A stretch of DNA of 64,000 nucleotides from Subtercola sp. (GTDB lineage: Bacteria; Actinomycetota; Actinomycetes; Actinomycetales; Microbacteriaceae), in assembly GCA_025463765.1 (NCBI GenBank), contig JAODBC010000027.1:1-64000 (forward strand), read 5' to 3'. A model generated the notes under the pieces. That model was not told where the DNA came from, searched no databases, and saw only the letters and a list, made by a program, of their open reading frames with translations. Positions 15,961 to 24,318 of this stretch are shown here, piece after piece (the first letter of the stretch is position 1; every line of letters starts with the position of its first letter). The translations under genes and the position numbers were made by a program.

Positions 15961-17496
15961 ATGGCTTCGCACTTCATTCCCGAGAATTTGCCCTCGCGCA
16001 TCCAGCATTTCATCGACGGCGAGTTCGTCGACAGTGTCTCTGGCGCCTCGTTCGACGTGCTCGACCCGGTGTCGAACCAGACCTACGCCACCGCGGCGGC
16101 CGGCCAGAAAGAAGACATCGACCTCGCGGTCGTCGCTGCGACGAAGGCGTTTCAGACCGGCCCGTGGCCGACGATGGCCCCGCGAGCTCGCTCGCGCATC
16201 CTGAACCGTATCGCCGACGCCGTCGAGGCGCAGGATGCCCGGCTCGCCGAGCTCGAGACCTTCGACACCGGCCTGCCCATCACCCAGGCCCTCGGCCAAG
16301 CCAAACGCGCGGCCGAGAACTTCCGGTTCTTCGCCGACCTCATCGTGGCCCAGGCAGACGACACCTACAAGGTGCCTGGAGTGCAGGTGAACTACGTCAA
16401 CCGCAAGCCCATCGGCGTCGCCGGCCTCATCACTCCGTGGAACACCCCGTTCATGCTCGAGAGCTGGAAGCTCGCGCCCGCCCTGGCCTCCGGATGCACG
16501 GTGGTGCTGAAGCCCGCCGAATTCACGCCGCTCTCCGCGAGCCTCTGGGCCACCATCTTCCGCGAGGCCGGGCTGCCCGACGGCGTCTTCAACCTCGTGA
16601 ACGGGCTCGGCGAAGAGGCCGGCGACGCCCTCGTGAAGCACCCGGGTGTGCCGCTCATCTCCTTCACCGGCGAGACCACCACCGGGCAGACCATCTTCCG
16701 CAACGCCGCCACGAACCTCAAGGGCCTCTCGATGGAACTCGGCGGCAAATCGCCCGCCGTCGTTTTCGCCGACTGCGACCTCGATGCCGCCATCGACTCG
16801 ACCCTGTTCGGGGTCTTCTCGCTGAACGGTGAGCGCTGCACCGCCGGATCGCGCATCCTGGTCGAACGCCCGATCTACGACGAGTTTCTCGAGCGTTACG
16901 CCGCACGCGCGGCCAACATCGTGGTCGGCGACCCGCACGATCACCGCACCGAGGTGGGTGCCCTCGTGCATCCGGAGCATTACGCGAAGGTGATGAGCTA
17001 CGTCGAGATCGGCAAGACCGAAGGCCGACTGCTCGCCGGCGGCGGCCGCCCCGAGCACCTGCCAGAGGGCAACTACGTCGCACCGACCGTGTTCGCCGAT
17101 GTGCAGCCGGATGCCCGCATCTTTCAGGAGGAGATCTTCGGCCCGGTCGTGGCGATCACCCCCTTCGACACCGATGAAGAGGCCCTCGAGCTGGCGAACG
17201 GCGTGAAGTACGGCCTCGCGGCGTACATCTGGACGACCGACCTCACCCGCGCCCACAACTTCGCCCAGTCGGTCGAGGCCGGCATGGTGTGGCTGAACTC
17301 ACACAACGTGCGCGATCTTCGCACGCCCTTCGGCGGCGTGAAGTCGTCGGGCCTCGGGCACGAGGGCGGTTACCGCTCGATCGACTTCTACACCGACTCG
17401 CAGGCCGTGCACATCACCATCGGCGACGTGCACACCGCGAAGTTCGGCGCCTCCCCCGTCGCCCACGAGGCGCCGCACGTGACCGCGATCGCCTGA
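15961..17496 (+). CDS. hpaE: 5-carboxymethyl-2-hydroxymuconate semialdehyde dehydrogenase
   Basis: The 511-aa NAD-dependent ALDH oxidises the semialdehyde made by ring cleavage of homoprotocatechuate. Motifs are GVAGLITPWNTPF, FTGETTTGQ, LELGGKSPAVVF and catalytic Cys293 in NGERCTAGSR; the NGERC context is typical of HpaE. Length matches HpaE plus a short tail. It lies directly before the ring-cleavage dioxygenase, which fixes its role. GAAGG lies about 6 nt before ATG. Confidence 0.93.
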   Translation: MASHFIPENLPSRIQHFIDGEFVDSVSGASFDVLDPVSNQTYATAAAGQKEDIDLAVVAATKAFQTGPWPTMAPRARSRILNRIADAVEAQDARLAELETFDTGLPITQALGQAKRAAENFRFFADLIVAQADDTYKVPGVQVNYVNRKPIGVAGLITPWNTPFMLESWKLAPALASGCTVVLKPAEFTPLSASLWATIFREAGLPDGVFNLVNGLGEEAGDALVKHPGVPLISFTGETTTGQTIFRNAATNLKGLSMELGGKSPAVVFADCDLDAAIDSTLFGVFSLNGERCTAGSRILVERPIYDEFLERYAARAANIVVGDPHDHRTEVGALVHPEHYAKVMSYVEIGKTEGRLLAGGGRPEHLPEGNYVAPTVFADVQPDARIFQEEIFGPVVAITPFDTDEEALELANGVKYGLAAYIWTTDLTRAHNFAQSVEAGMVWLNSHNVRDLRTPFGGVKSSGLGHEGGYRSIDFYTDSQAVHITIGDVHTAKFGASPVAHEAPHVTAIA

Positions 17497-17547
17497 CTCG
17501 CGCCACGCACCCCGCACCTTTCGCCACTCTCGACGAGGAGACTACTC

Positions 17548-18633
17548 ATGACCATCCCGACCACCACGCCCATCCCCACGACTGCCCTGGCCCCGCCCGA
17601 CGTCATCCGTTGCGCCTATGCCGAGCTGATCGTCACCGACCTGGCCGCCTCACGCGCGTTCTACGTGGGTGTGCTCGGCCTCGTCGTCACCTACGAAGAC
17701 GAGAACGCCATTTACCTGCGTGCGTTCGAGGAGTACCTGCACCACTCCCTCATCATCAAGAAGGGCCCGGTTCCCGCCCTCTCGGTGCTCGCCTACCGCG
17801 TGCGCTCGGCCGCAGAGGTCGACGTGGCGTACCGCTACTACGAAGACCTCGGCGTGCAGGTCGAACGCAAGCCCGCAGGGTTCACCCGGGGCATCGGCGA
17901 AGCCGTGCGCATCCAAGACCCGCTCGGCTTTCCCGTCGAATTCTTCTACGACGCAGAACACGTCGAACGCTTCACCCGGCGCTACGACGTGCAGGGCGCC
18001 GGCGCCATCTCACGCCTCGACCACTTCAACGTCGTCACGCCCGACGTTCCTGCCGCCGTTGCGTACTACGAGGGCCTGAACTTCACGGTCAGCGAAGACA
18101 TCGAAGACTCCGAGAAGACGGTCTACGCGGCCTGGATGTACCGCAAACAGACCGTGCACGATGTCGCCCTCACCGGGGGTGACGGCCCGCGGATGCACCA
18201 CATCGCGTTCGCCACGCACGAGCGCAGCCAGATTCTGCACCTCTGCGACCACCTCGGCGCCATTCGGCAGAGTGACAAGATCGAGCGCGGCCCCGGCCGC
18301 CACGGCGTCTCGAACGCGTTCTACCTCTACCTGCTCGACCCCGACGGGCACCGCATCGAGATCTACACGCACGACTACTACACCGGCGACCCCGACAACC
18401 CCACCCTCACCTGGGATGTGCACGACAACCAGCGCCGCGATTGGTGGGGCAGCCCGGTCGTGCCAAGCTGGTACACGAACGCGTCAACGGTGCTCGATCT
18501 CGACGGCAATCCCGTCGAGCCGGTCGAACGCACCGACGCCCGCGAAGCCGATGTCACCATCGGTGCCGACGGATTCTCATACACCCGCGCCGACGACCAG
18601 ACCGCCGGCTTCAAGATCGGAGCCCAACTGTGA
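17548..18633 (+). CDS. hpaD: Homoprotocatechuate 2,3-dioxygenase (extradiol)
   Basis: This 361-aa vicinal-oxygen-chelate dioxygenase opens 3,4-dihydroxyphenylacetate between C2 and C3. It aligns at a constant offset of +4 with the Brevibacterium fuscum enzyme as I know it: metal ligands His159 (SRLDHFNVV), His218 (PRMHHIAF) and Glu271 (GHRIEIYT), with active-site His204 and Tyr261 also kept. Both glyoxalase-like halves and the C-terminal lid (DWWGSPVVPSWY) are present. Metal choice (Fe or Mn) cannot be told from sequence. GACGAGGAG lies before ATG. Its stop overlaps the gabD GTG. Confidence 0.95.
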   Translation: MTIPTTTPIPTTALAPPDVIRCAYAELIVTDLAASRAFYVGVLGLVVTYEDENAIYLRAFEEYLHHSLIIKKGPVPALSVLAYRVRSAAEVDVAYRYYEDLGVQVERKPAGFTRGIGEAVRIQDPLGFPVEFFYDAEHVERFTRRYDVQGAGAISRLDHFNVVTPDVPAAVAYYEGLNFTVSEDIEDSEKTVYAAWMYRKQTVHDVALTGGDGPRMHHIAFATHERSQILHLCDHLGAIRQSDKIERGPGRHGVSNAFYLYLLDPDGHRIEIYTHDYYTGDPDNPTLTWDVHDNQRRDWWGSPVVPSWYTNASTVLDLDGNPVEPVERTDAREADVTIGADGFSYTRADDQTAGFKIGAQL

Positions 18634-20132
18634 GCACTACCACTACTCTTTCGTCAACGGTCGGCGGCGCGGATGCCCGTGAACACGCCCTGCTCGCATC
18701 GGTGCCGAGCGGCCTGTTCATCGGCGGCACGTGGGTCGACAGCGCAGACGGCTCGACTCTCGACGTGTTCGACCCCTCGACCGGTGCGCGCATCAAGACC
18801 ATCGCGAGCGCGACCGCGGCAGACGGCATCGCTGCGCTCGACGCTGCGGTTGCGGCGCAGCAGAGCTGGGCATCCACTGCCCCGCGCGTGCGCGGCGAGA
18901 TACTGCGGCGTGCGTTCGACCTGCTCACCGAGCGGGCCGACGACTTCGCGCTGCTGATGACGCTCGAAATGGGCAAGCCGCTCGCCGAAGCGCGCGGTGA
19001 GGTCACCTACGGCGGAGAATTCTTGCGCTGGTTCAGCGAAGAGGCCGTTCGGGTGGCTGGGCGCTACGGGCAGAACCCCGAGGGCACCGGAACCATGGTG
19101 GTCTCGCAGCGCCCCGTCGGGCCCTGTTTTCTCATCACGCCGTGGAACTTTCCGCTCGCCATGGCCACCCGCAAGATCGCGCCCGCGCTGGCTGCCGGAT
19201 GCACGGTGGTCATCAAGCCCGCGGCGCTGACTCCGCTCACCACACTGGCGTTCGTCGCACTGCTCGAAGAGGTCGGGCTGCCCGCGGGCGTCGTCAACGT
19301 GCTCACCACGTCGAACTCGGCGGCCGTGTCAGACCCGATCATCGCCGACTCGCGCCTGCGCAAGCTGAGCTTCACGGGCTCGACGCCGGTCGGTGTCGCC
19401 CTCATGAAGCAGGCCGCCGACAACGTGCTGCGCACCTCGATGGAGCTCGGCGGCAACGCCCCGTTCGTGGTGTTCGGAGACGCCGACCTCGACAAGGCGG
19501 TCGACGGGGCCGTGGCCGCGAAGTTCCGCAACACCGGGCAGGCCTGCACGGCCGCCAACCGGTTCATTGTGCACTCCTCGGTGGCCGACGCATTCGCCGA
19601 GCGGCTCAGTGAGCGCGTCGGCGCCATGGTCATCGGCCGCGGAACCGGCGAGGGCGTCAACATCGGTCCGCTCATCAACGACAAGGCGGTCGACAAGGCC
19701 GACTCGCTCGTGCTCGACGCCATCTCGCGCGGAGCCCGCCTGGTCATCGGCGGCTCGCGCGTGCCCGACACGAGCGGCAGCTTCTACGAGCCCACCGTGC
19801 TCACCTCGGTCGCGCGCGACAGCGACATTCTTCGCGACGAGATCTTCGGGCCGGTCGTGACGATCGTCGAATTCGACTCCGAAGACGAAGCCGTCGACCT
19901 CGCCAACGGCACCGAATACGGCCTCGCAGCGTACGTCTTCACCCAAGACCTCGCCCGCGGGCAGCGGATGATCGACCGCATCGACACCGGAATGATGGGC
20001 CTGAACGTGGGCGTCATCTCCAACGCTGCGGCTCCCTTCGGTGGCGTCAAGCAGTCCGGCCTCGGCCGGGAAGGTGGTCTCGAGGGCATCCACGAGTACC
20101 TCTCCACGAAGTACACCCTCATCCCCCGCTGA
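18630..20132 (+). CDS. gabD: Succinate-semialdehyde dehydrogenase [NAD(P)+]
   Basis: The 500-aa enzyme oxidises succinate semialdehyde, the product of HpaI, to succinate for the TCA cycle. It shows GPCFLITPWNFPLAM, SFTGSTPVG, ELGGNAPFVVF and catalytic Cys306 in NTGQACTAANRF, the usual GabD signature. The GTG start at 18630 overlaps the hpaD stop (GTGA), with GGAG 7 nt upstream. As last gene of the hpa operon it completes a route from homoprotocatechuate to pyruvate plus succinate. Confidence 0.93.
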   Translation: MSTTTTLSSTVGGADAREHALLASVPSGLFIGGTWVDSADGSTLDVFDPSTGARIKTIASATAADGIAALDAAVAAQQSWASTAPRVRGEILRRAFDLLTERADDFALLMTLEMGKPLAEARGEVTYGGEFLRWFSEEAVRVAGRYGQNPEGTGTMVVSQRPVGPCFLITPWNFPLAMATRKIAPALAAGCTVVIKPAALTPLTTLAFVALLEEVGLPAGVVNVLTTSNSAAVSDPIIADSRLRKLSFTGSTPVGVALMKQAADNVLRTSMELGGNAPFVVFGDADLDKAVDGAVAAKFRNTGQACTAANRFIVHSSVADAFAERLSERVGAMVIGRGTGEGVNIGPLINDKAVDKADSLVLDAISRGARLVIGGSRVPDTSGSFYEPTVLTSVARDSDILRDEIFGPVVTIVEFDSEDEAVDLANGTEYGLAAYVFTQDLARGQRMIDRIDTGMMGLNVGVISNAAAPFGGVKQSGLGREGGLEGIHEYLSTKYTLIPR

Positions 20133-20341
20133 GCCCCGCCCTCCCTTCCCTCCCTCTCCCCTCCCTCCTCTCCTCCTCCCTCCTCTCCTTCCTCCTCCCC
20201 TCTCGTCTCGATCGAATTTGCGAAAAGGCCCCCAAAATAGTGTTTTTGGGGGCCTTTTCGCAAAGTCGAGGGTGAACGCAGAGAGAGGAGGGAGGGAGGA
20301 GGGAGGGAGTAAGAAGGGGTCAGGAAGGGATCAGAGGGGGG
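20133..20341. terminator. Convergent terminator module B (C/T tract - hairpin - G/A tract)
   Basis: About 75 nt of almost pure C/T follow the gabD stop. A hairpin comes next, with 26-nt arms at 20212-20237 and 20244-20269 (25 of 26 pairs, 6-nt loop; core GCGAAAAGGCCCCC). About 70 nt of G/A-rich sequence run to the ogt stop. This is the best copy of the family also seen near 11.8 and 49.8 kb, and again lies between convergent genes. Confidence 0.75.
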
Positions 20342-20971
20342 TCAGAAGAGGCGGCTCGGGGCGAGGGCGGAGCCCTCGAGCGTGAGCAGGAACTCTTTAC
20401 GCTCGAGGCCGCCCGCGTAGCCCGTCAGCGATCCGTTCGCGCCCACGACGCGGTGGCAGCCCACCATGATCGACAGCGGATTGTGCCCCACCGCCTGCCC
20501 GACCATCCGCGCCAGCGAGCGACTGCCGAGCCGCTCGGCGAGCGCGCCGTAGGTGGTCGTCTCGCCGTAGGGCACCTCGCGCAGCATCGCCCACACCTGC
20601 TGCTGAAAAGGTGTTCCGGCCAGAGCCATCGGAACGTCGAACTCGCGGCGCTCCCCCGCCAGGTACTGGCGCAGCTGCGTCGCAGCCTCGGCGAGCAGCG
20701 CGTCGTCTTCTTCGGCGACCTCCGGGCCGAAGGCCGCGAAGTCGGGCTTGGTCCAATGCCCCAAAAAGTACACCCCGACCAGCGCGTCAGCCCCTGCGAC
20801 GCCGAAACCGCCACCGGCCGCGTCGCGGCCAGTGCTGTCCGCGCTACCCGCGCTGCCCCCGCTGTCCCCGTTGTCCCCGCTGTCCCCGCTGTCGGCGCCG
20901 CCGGCGCCGCCGGCGACCAGGATGACCTCGCCGATCTGCGGCGTGCTGACACTGCTGTGGCGAATGCTCAT
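20342..20971 (-). CDS. ogt: Methylated-DNA--protein-cysteine methyltransferase with low-complexity insert
   Basis: This 209-aa protein repairs O6-alkylguanine by transferring the alkyl group to its own Cys. The catalytic domain is clear: FQQQVWAMLREVPYGETTTYG, ARMVGQAVGHNPLSIMV, GSLTGYAGGLERKEFLL. The reactive site is Cys172 in GCHRV, where most family members have PCHRV. The N-terminal domain is interrupted by a Gly/Ser/Asp stretch (about residues 20-58) encoded by a GCTGTCCCC-type repeat (about 20830-20900). TAGCGT lies 7 nt before ATG with no clear ribosome site, so it may be leaderless. The Pro-to-Gly change could alter activity. Confidence 0.85.
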   Translation of the reverse strand: MSIRHSSVSTPQIGEVILVAGGAGGADSGDSGDNGDSGGSAGSADSTGRDAAGGGFGVAGADALVGVYFLGHWTKPDFAAFGPEVAEEDDALLAEAATQLRQYLAGERREFDVPMALAGTPFQQQVWAMLREVPYGETTTYGALAERLGSRSLARMVGQAVGHNPLSIMVGCHRVVGANGSLTGYAGGLERKEFLLTLEGSALAPSRLF

Positions 20972-21186
20972 GTCACCAACGCTACCCGCCGGCCCCGATC
21001 ATCCACTGGCACCGATCGGACACGGCTGTCACGTGCGATACCGCCCCCGCCACGTCAAACGCTCCCATTTCGCGGTGTCGAACGCATCCCTGTGCAGTGT
21101 CGAACGCACCCAATGTGCAGTGTCGAACTTCACCGTTTCGCAGAACTTCACCACTCCAGGTCGGATGACTTCGATAGGGTCGAAGC
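20972..21186. repeat. ogt/PPOX intergenic region with three 22-23 bp tandem units
   Basis: TAGCGT at 20979-20984 on the minus strand is 7 nt before ogt. GTGTCGAAC occurs at 21075, 21097 and 21120, a period of 22-23 bp, with GTGCA in the linkers of the last two. TAGGGT at 21175-21180 on the plus strand lies 6 nt before the next gene. The repeats could be regulator sites or debris; nothing else is seen. Confidence 0.45.
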
Positions 21187-21579
21187 ATGACCGCGACCGT
21201 TCCCGCCGACTACGCCCACCTGCTCGAAGACGCGAACTACGCCGCGCTCGGTACCATTCGGCCCGACGGCACGGTGCAGGTGAACCCCATGTGGTTCCAG
21301 TACGACGGCGAGGTGCTGCGGTTCACGCACACCACGAAGCGCGCCAAGTACCGCAACCTGCAGCTGAACCCCACGATGTCGCTGATGGTGATCGACCCGG
21401 CGAACCCGTTCCGCTACCTCGAGGTGCGCGGAAAGCTCATCGAAGCGGTACCCGACCCCACCGGCGCGTTCTACGTGGTGCTCGGCAAGCGCTACGGCAA
21501 CCCCGAGCAGACTCCGCCGCCCGACAGCGCCGACCGGGTCATTCTCGCGATGAGCATCGAGCACACCACCAGCCAGTAA
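21187..21579 (+). CDS. PPOX-class F420-dependent oxidoreductase
   Basis: The 130-aa protein is a split-barrel flavin/F420-binding enzyme of the pyridoxamine-phosphate-oxidase-like group. Typical segments are YAALGTIRPDGTVQVNPMWF, LRFTHTTKRAKYRNLQ, MSLMVIDP and FRYLEVRGK, close to the small actinobacterial F420-dependent type. Such enzymes reduce diverse substrates with F420H2 or act as sinks for it; the substrate is unknown. A TAGGGT -10 box ends 6 nt before ATG, so it is probably leaderless. It lies 27 nt before a TetR gene. Confidence 0.85.
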   Translation: MTATVPADYAHLLEDANYAALGTIRPDGTVQVNPMWFQYDGEVLRFTHTTKRAKYRNLQLNPTMSLMVIDPANPFRYLEVRGKLIEAVPDPTGAFYVVLGKRYGNPEQTPPPDSADRVILAMSIEHTTSQ

Positions 21580-21594
21580 TACACCTGTACGCGG

Positions 21595-21600
21595 TATAGT
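21595..21600 (+). promoter_or_regulatory. -10 box for a leaderless tetR
   Basis: TATAGT ends exactly 6 nt before the ATG at 21607, and no ribosome-binding sequence precedes that ATG. The tetR gene therefore has its own start despite following the PPOX gene by 27 nt. Confidence 0.6.
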
Positions 21601-21606
21601 AAGAGC

Positions 21607-22278
21607 ATGCCGCCCGTACGTGAACCGAAGACCCGCGAAAGACTGAGCCGCGAGGTGCTCTCGGCGAGCGCCCTCGAGCTTGCCGACCGCGAGGGGCTCG
21701 ACGCCGTCACGATCCGGCGAGTCGCCGCCGACAACTCAGTCACACCGATGGCCTTGTACTGGCACTTCGCCGACAAAGAGGCGCTGTTCGACGGCATCGC
21801 CGAGCGTATCTACGCCGAGGTGAAGGTGCCCCAGCCGCTCGCCGCGTGGGATGCCGACCTGCGCGCGGTACTCGTCGCCCTGCTCGACGCCTTGCGCGGG
21901 CATCCGCTCGCCGCCGAGATGGTACCGTCACGCATTATGAAGTCCGAACCGGGACTCGCCATCGCCGAGCGGGTCATCGCACTTCTTCGTTCGGCGCGGT
22001 TCTCGCCGGCCGAGGCAGCGCAGACCGGGATGTTCTTGCTCTGCTCGATCGTCGAACTCGTCGCCGTGGAGCCCGGGCACGACAAGCGGCTCGACGTCGA
22101 CGCCCGTGACGCGGAGCTTCGCATCAAGCGGGCGACGCTCGAGTCGATGGACCCGAAGAAGTACCCCGCCCTGCTCGAGTCGACCGAGTTCTTCTTGTTC
22201 TGCCCCAGCGAAGAGATCTATTTCGAGCGAGGCATCGACTTTCTCGTGGCGGGCACCCGGGGCATCCAGCCCGCGTAG
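21607..22278 (+). CDS. TetR/AcrR family regulator (TetR_C type)
   Basis: The 223-aa protein has an N-terminal helix-turn-helix (SALELADREGLDAVTIRRVA, then VTPMALYWHFADKEAL) in which the W-H-F-x-D-K motif points to the tetracycline-repressor subgroup. The C-terminal domain is helical with an F-F-L-F-C segment near its end. It probably controls a nearby drug-type transporter or itself. TATAGT 6 nt before the ATG supports the start. No target operator is obvious next to it; a perfect ACATGTAC palindrome upstream of the MFS gene at 24240 is one candidate. Confidence 0.88.
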   Translation: MPPVREPKTRERLSREVLSASALELADREGLDAVTIRRVAADNSVTPMALYWHFADKEALFDGIAERIYAEVKVPQPLAAWDADLRAVLVALLDALRGHPLAAEMVPSRIMKSEPGLAIAERVIALLRSARFSPAEAAQTGMFLLCSIVELVAVEPGHDKRLDVDARDAELRIKRATLESMDPKKYPALLESTEFFLFCPSEEIYFERGIDFLVAGTRGIQPA

Positions 22279-22370
22279 CCGGTTCGAACCGTGCCGCAGC
22301 TCGAGCGTCGGCCGCTCGCCGACCTGCTGGCAGGTAGTGGCAGTGCCTCCCGCCACCGGCGGCGAAGGTT

Positions 22371-22376
22371 TAGCGT
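22371..22376 (+). promoter_or_regulatory. -10 box for a leaderless XRE-family gene
   Basis: TAGCGT ends 6 nt before the ATG at 22383. The match to TATAAT is partial, but the spacing equals that of the neighbouring leaderless genes. Confidence 0.5.
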
Positions 22377-22382
22377 TGTGGC

Positions 22383-23285
22383 ATGGCTGAAACGCGTTCG
22401 GAGATTCGTGAGTTCTTGAGTTCTCGTCGCGCCCGCATCACTCCCGAGCAAGCGGGGCTGCCGGCGTACGGGGGCAATCGCCGTGTACCGGGGCTGCGCC
22501 GCGAAGAGGTCGCGATGCTCACCGGCGTCTCGGTCGACTACTACGTGCGCCTCGAGCGCGGCAATCTCGCCGGCGCTTCGCAGAGTGTTCTCGATGCGCT
22601 CGCCCGCACCCTCCGGCTCGACGAAGCCGAGCGAGAGTACCTGTTCGATCTGGCTCGCGCGGCCGCGCCCGTTCGCACTGCACGGCCGATCCCGGCTCCG
22701 TCGGTGCGCCCGGCGGTGTTGCAGATTCTCGAGGCGGTGTCGGATGCCCCGGCCTGGGTTCGAAACGCACGCCACGACATTCTCGCGTCGAACCCGATGG
22801 GCCGAGCGCTGTATTCGCCCGTGTTCGACGACCCGCGGCGCCCGGTGAACACCACGCGTTTCACCTACCTGAACCCCGCGGCGCGGCAGTTCTGGCGCGA
22901 CTACGACAAGATCGCCAACGACGCGGCCGCGATGCTGCGGCTGGAGGCGGGCCGCAACCCGCACGATCCCGGCCTGATCACCCTGATCGGTGAGCTGTCG
23001 ACGCAGAGCGAGGTCTTTCGGCAGCGCTGGGCGTCACGAGACGTGATGCATCACCGAAGTGGGGTAAAGCGCATTCATCACCCGGTGGTCGGCGACCTCG
23101 ACCTGAACTTCGAGTCCCTCGAACTGCCGAGCGAACCCGGCCTGGTGATGAACGTCTACACCGCGCCTGCCGGCTCGCCGACGGCCGATGCCCTCAAAGT
23201 CTTGGCGTCGTGGGCAGCCACTCAGCAGACCGCCGGGGCCGCGGCTGCGGGGGCCGAGGTCGAGCGCGAGGCGCAAGCGCACTGA
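22383..23285 (+). CDS. XRE-family regulator with MmyB-like ligand-binding domain
   Basis: The 300-aa protein starts with an HTH domain (GLRREEVAMLTGVSVDYYVRLERG, here in parts: VAMLTGVSVDYYVRLE) followed by a PAS-like MmyB ligand-binding domain (ILASNPMGRALYSPV, then NTTRFTYLNPAARQFW and a hydrophobic C-terminal strand set). Actinobacteria hold many such regulators, often next to one short-chain or cupin-type target. It is convergent with the DUF2255/cupin pair (13 nt between stops), so control of that pair is plausible but unproven. The Ala/Glu-rich tail is probably disordered. Confidence 0.88.
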   Translation: MAETRSEIREFLSSRRARITPEQAGLPAYGGNRRVPGLRREEVAMLTGVSVDYYVRLERGNLAGASQSVLDALARTLRLDEAEREYLFDLARAAAPVRTARPIPAPSVRPAVLQILEAVSDAPAWVRNARHDILASNPMGRALYSPVFDDPRRPVNTTRFTYLNPAARQFWRDYDKIANDAAAMLRLEAGRNPHDPGLITLIGELSTQSEVFRQRWASRDVMHHRSGVKRIHHPVVGDLDLNFESLELPSEPGLVMNVYTAPAGSPTADALKVLASWAATQQTAGAAAAGAEVEREAQAH

Positions 23286-23298
23286 CCGCGAGCCGCCA

Positions 23299-23676
23299 TC
23301 AGCCCCGAGGCATCACGCGCAGCGTGGTCTCGAGCACGTCGTCGCCCGTGATCGCTGCGATCGGGCCGGGGCCGAACCGGTCGTACTTGGCATGCAGCGC
23401 GGCGTCGAGCTCGGCCCGAACCGACGGGTCGGCGAGCTCGAACGTGACGCCTTTCTCTACACTGCCCGCACTGATGCGCCCCGTACCGCTCGCCAGAGCG
23501 CGACGGAACCAGCCGTTGTCGGGCCCGTGTGCCGAGCGGATGAACAGCGCATCACCGAGCGTGGTGTGCCAGATGGTGGCATAGGGGCGAAGCGATCCAT
23601 CCGGGCGCTGTGAGGCGACGCGCAGCTCGGTCGCGGCGTCGATTTGCCGCAGTTCGTTCGTGGTCCAGGGAGCCAT
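23299..23676 (-). CDS. DUF2255 family protein
   Basis: The 125-aa protein matches the DUF2255 pattern: WTTNELRQIDAATELRVASQ, the IRSAHGPDNGWFRRAL core, and GRISAGSVEKGVTFE. The fold is probably a small beta barrel related to flavin reductases, judged only from the pattern; function is unknown. It follows the cupin gene by 12 nt with AGGAG upstream, so the two are co-transcribed. Confidence 0.8.
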   Translation of the reverse strand: MAPWTTNELRQIDAATELRVASQRPDGSLRPYATIWHTTLGDALFIRSAHGPDNGWFRRALASGTGRISAGSVEKGVTFELADPSVRAELDAALHAKYDRFGPGPIAAITGDDVLETTLRVMPRG

Positions 23677-23688
23677 TGCTCTAGTCTC

Positions 23689-24099
23689 CTACTCCGCCGG
23701 ATACTCGGCGTCGGTGAGCTTGTCGCCCCACACCGTTTCGGGTTGCCCACTGTCGGGTGCGGGCGCCTCCCAGAGGGCTAGGTGACACAGGAACGTGTTG
23801 GCCGTTGCACCGTGCCAGTGCCACTCGCCGGCCGGCGTGAAGACGGTGTCACCGGGGCGCAGCTCGATGAGCTCTTCGCCGCGCGACTGCACCCAGCCGA
23901 GCCCCTCGGTGACGTGCAGGGTCTGGCCGACGGCGTGCGTGTGCCAGGCCGTGTGCGCACCCGGGGTGAAGCGCACGAGATTGAGCCGGGTGCGCGACGG
24001 TTCCTGGCCCGCGTAGTACGCGTTGAAGTAGACGTCGCCGCTGAACCACTCCGCGGGTCCTTTCACGGTGGGCGTCTTCGGTTGCTGGGCTGTGCTCAT
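23689..24099 (-). CDS. Cupin-domain protein
   Basis: The 136-aa single-domain cupin has both metal-binding motifs: [18 protein letters not shown] (two His plus Glu) and the second motif with the His of GEWHWHGA. The W-H-T-H-A-x-G-Q form resembles the small cupins annotated as (R)-mandelonitrile-lyase-like or carboxymuconolactone-associated. The ATG at 24099 has AAGGAG upstream, which rules out a longer start. It heads a two-gene operon with the DUF2255 gene and is divergent from the MFS gene. Substrate unknown. Confidence 0.85.
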   Translation of the reverse strand: MSTAQQPKTPTVKGPAEWFSGDVYFNAYYAGQEPSRTRLNLVRFTPGAHTAWHTHAVGQTLHVTEGLGWVQSRGEELIELRPGDTVFTPAGEWHWHGATANTFLCHLALWEAPAPDSGQPETVWGDKLTDAEYPAE

Positions 24100-24239
24100 T
24101 CCTGTACTCCTTCTTCGCGGGTCACGAACCATTACAAGCCATTTCGAGCACGAGCGGGAGTGCCGGTTGTTACGGGGTACCGGCAGTACCTCCCGACGCC
24201 AACGTCTTTGCTCCTTCGACTTGCGCTCCTATACGCTGC

Positions 24240-24258
24240 ACATGTACGTTGTACATGT
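24240..24258. promoter_or_regulatory. Perfect 8-bp-arm palindrome upstream of the MFS gene
   Basis: ACATGTAC-GTT-GTACATGT sits between the divergent cupin and MFS genes, just after a TATACGCT segment (about 24231-24238) that could be a -10 box for the plus strand. It has the size and symmetry of a TetR-family operator. The regulator is not identified. Confidence 0.5.
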
Positions 24259-24318
24259 ACGACGTAAGCGTACGCCGCATAGCTCTACTGGAAGCCTCAG
24301 CTGGAAGAAGGACGAACA

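Noticed and set aside
21075..21128. Short spaced repeats considered as a CRISPR array
   Set aside because: The units are only 9 bp with 13-14 bp between them, three copies, and no cas gene is present.
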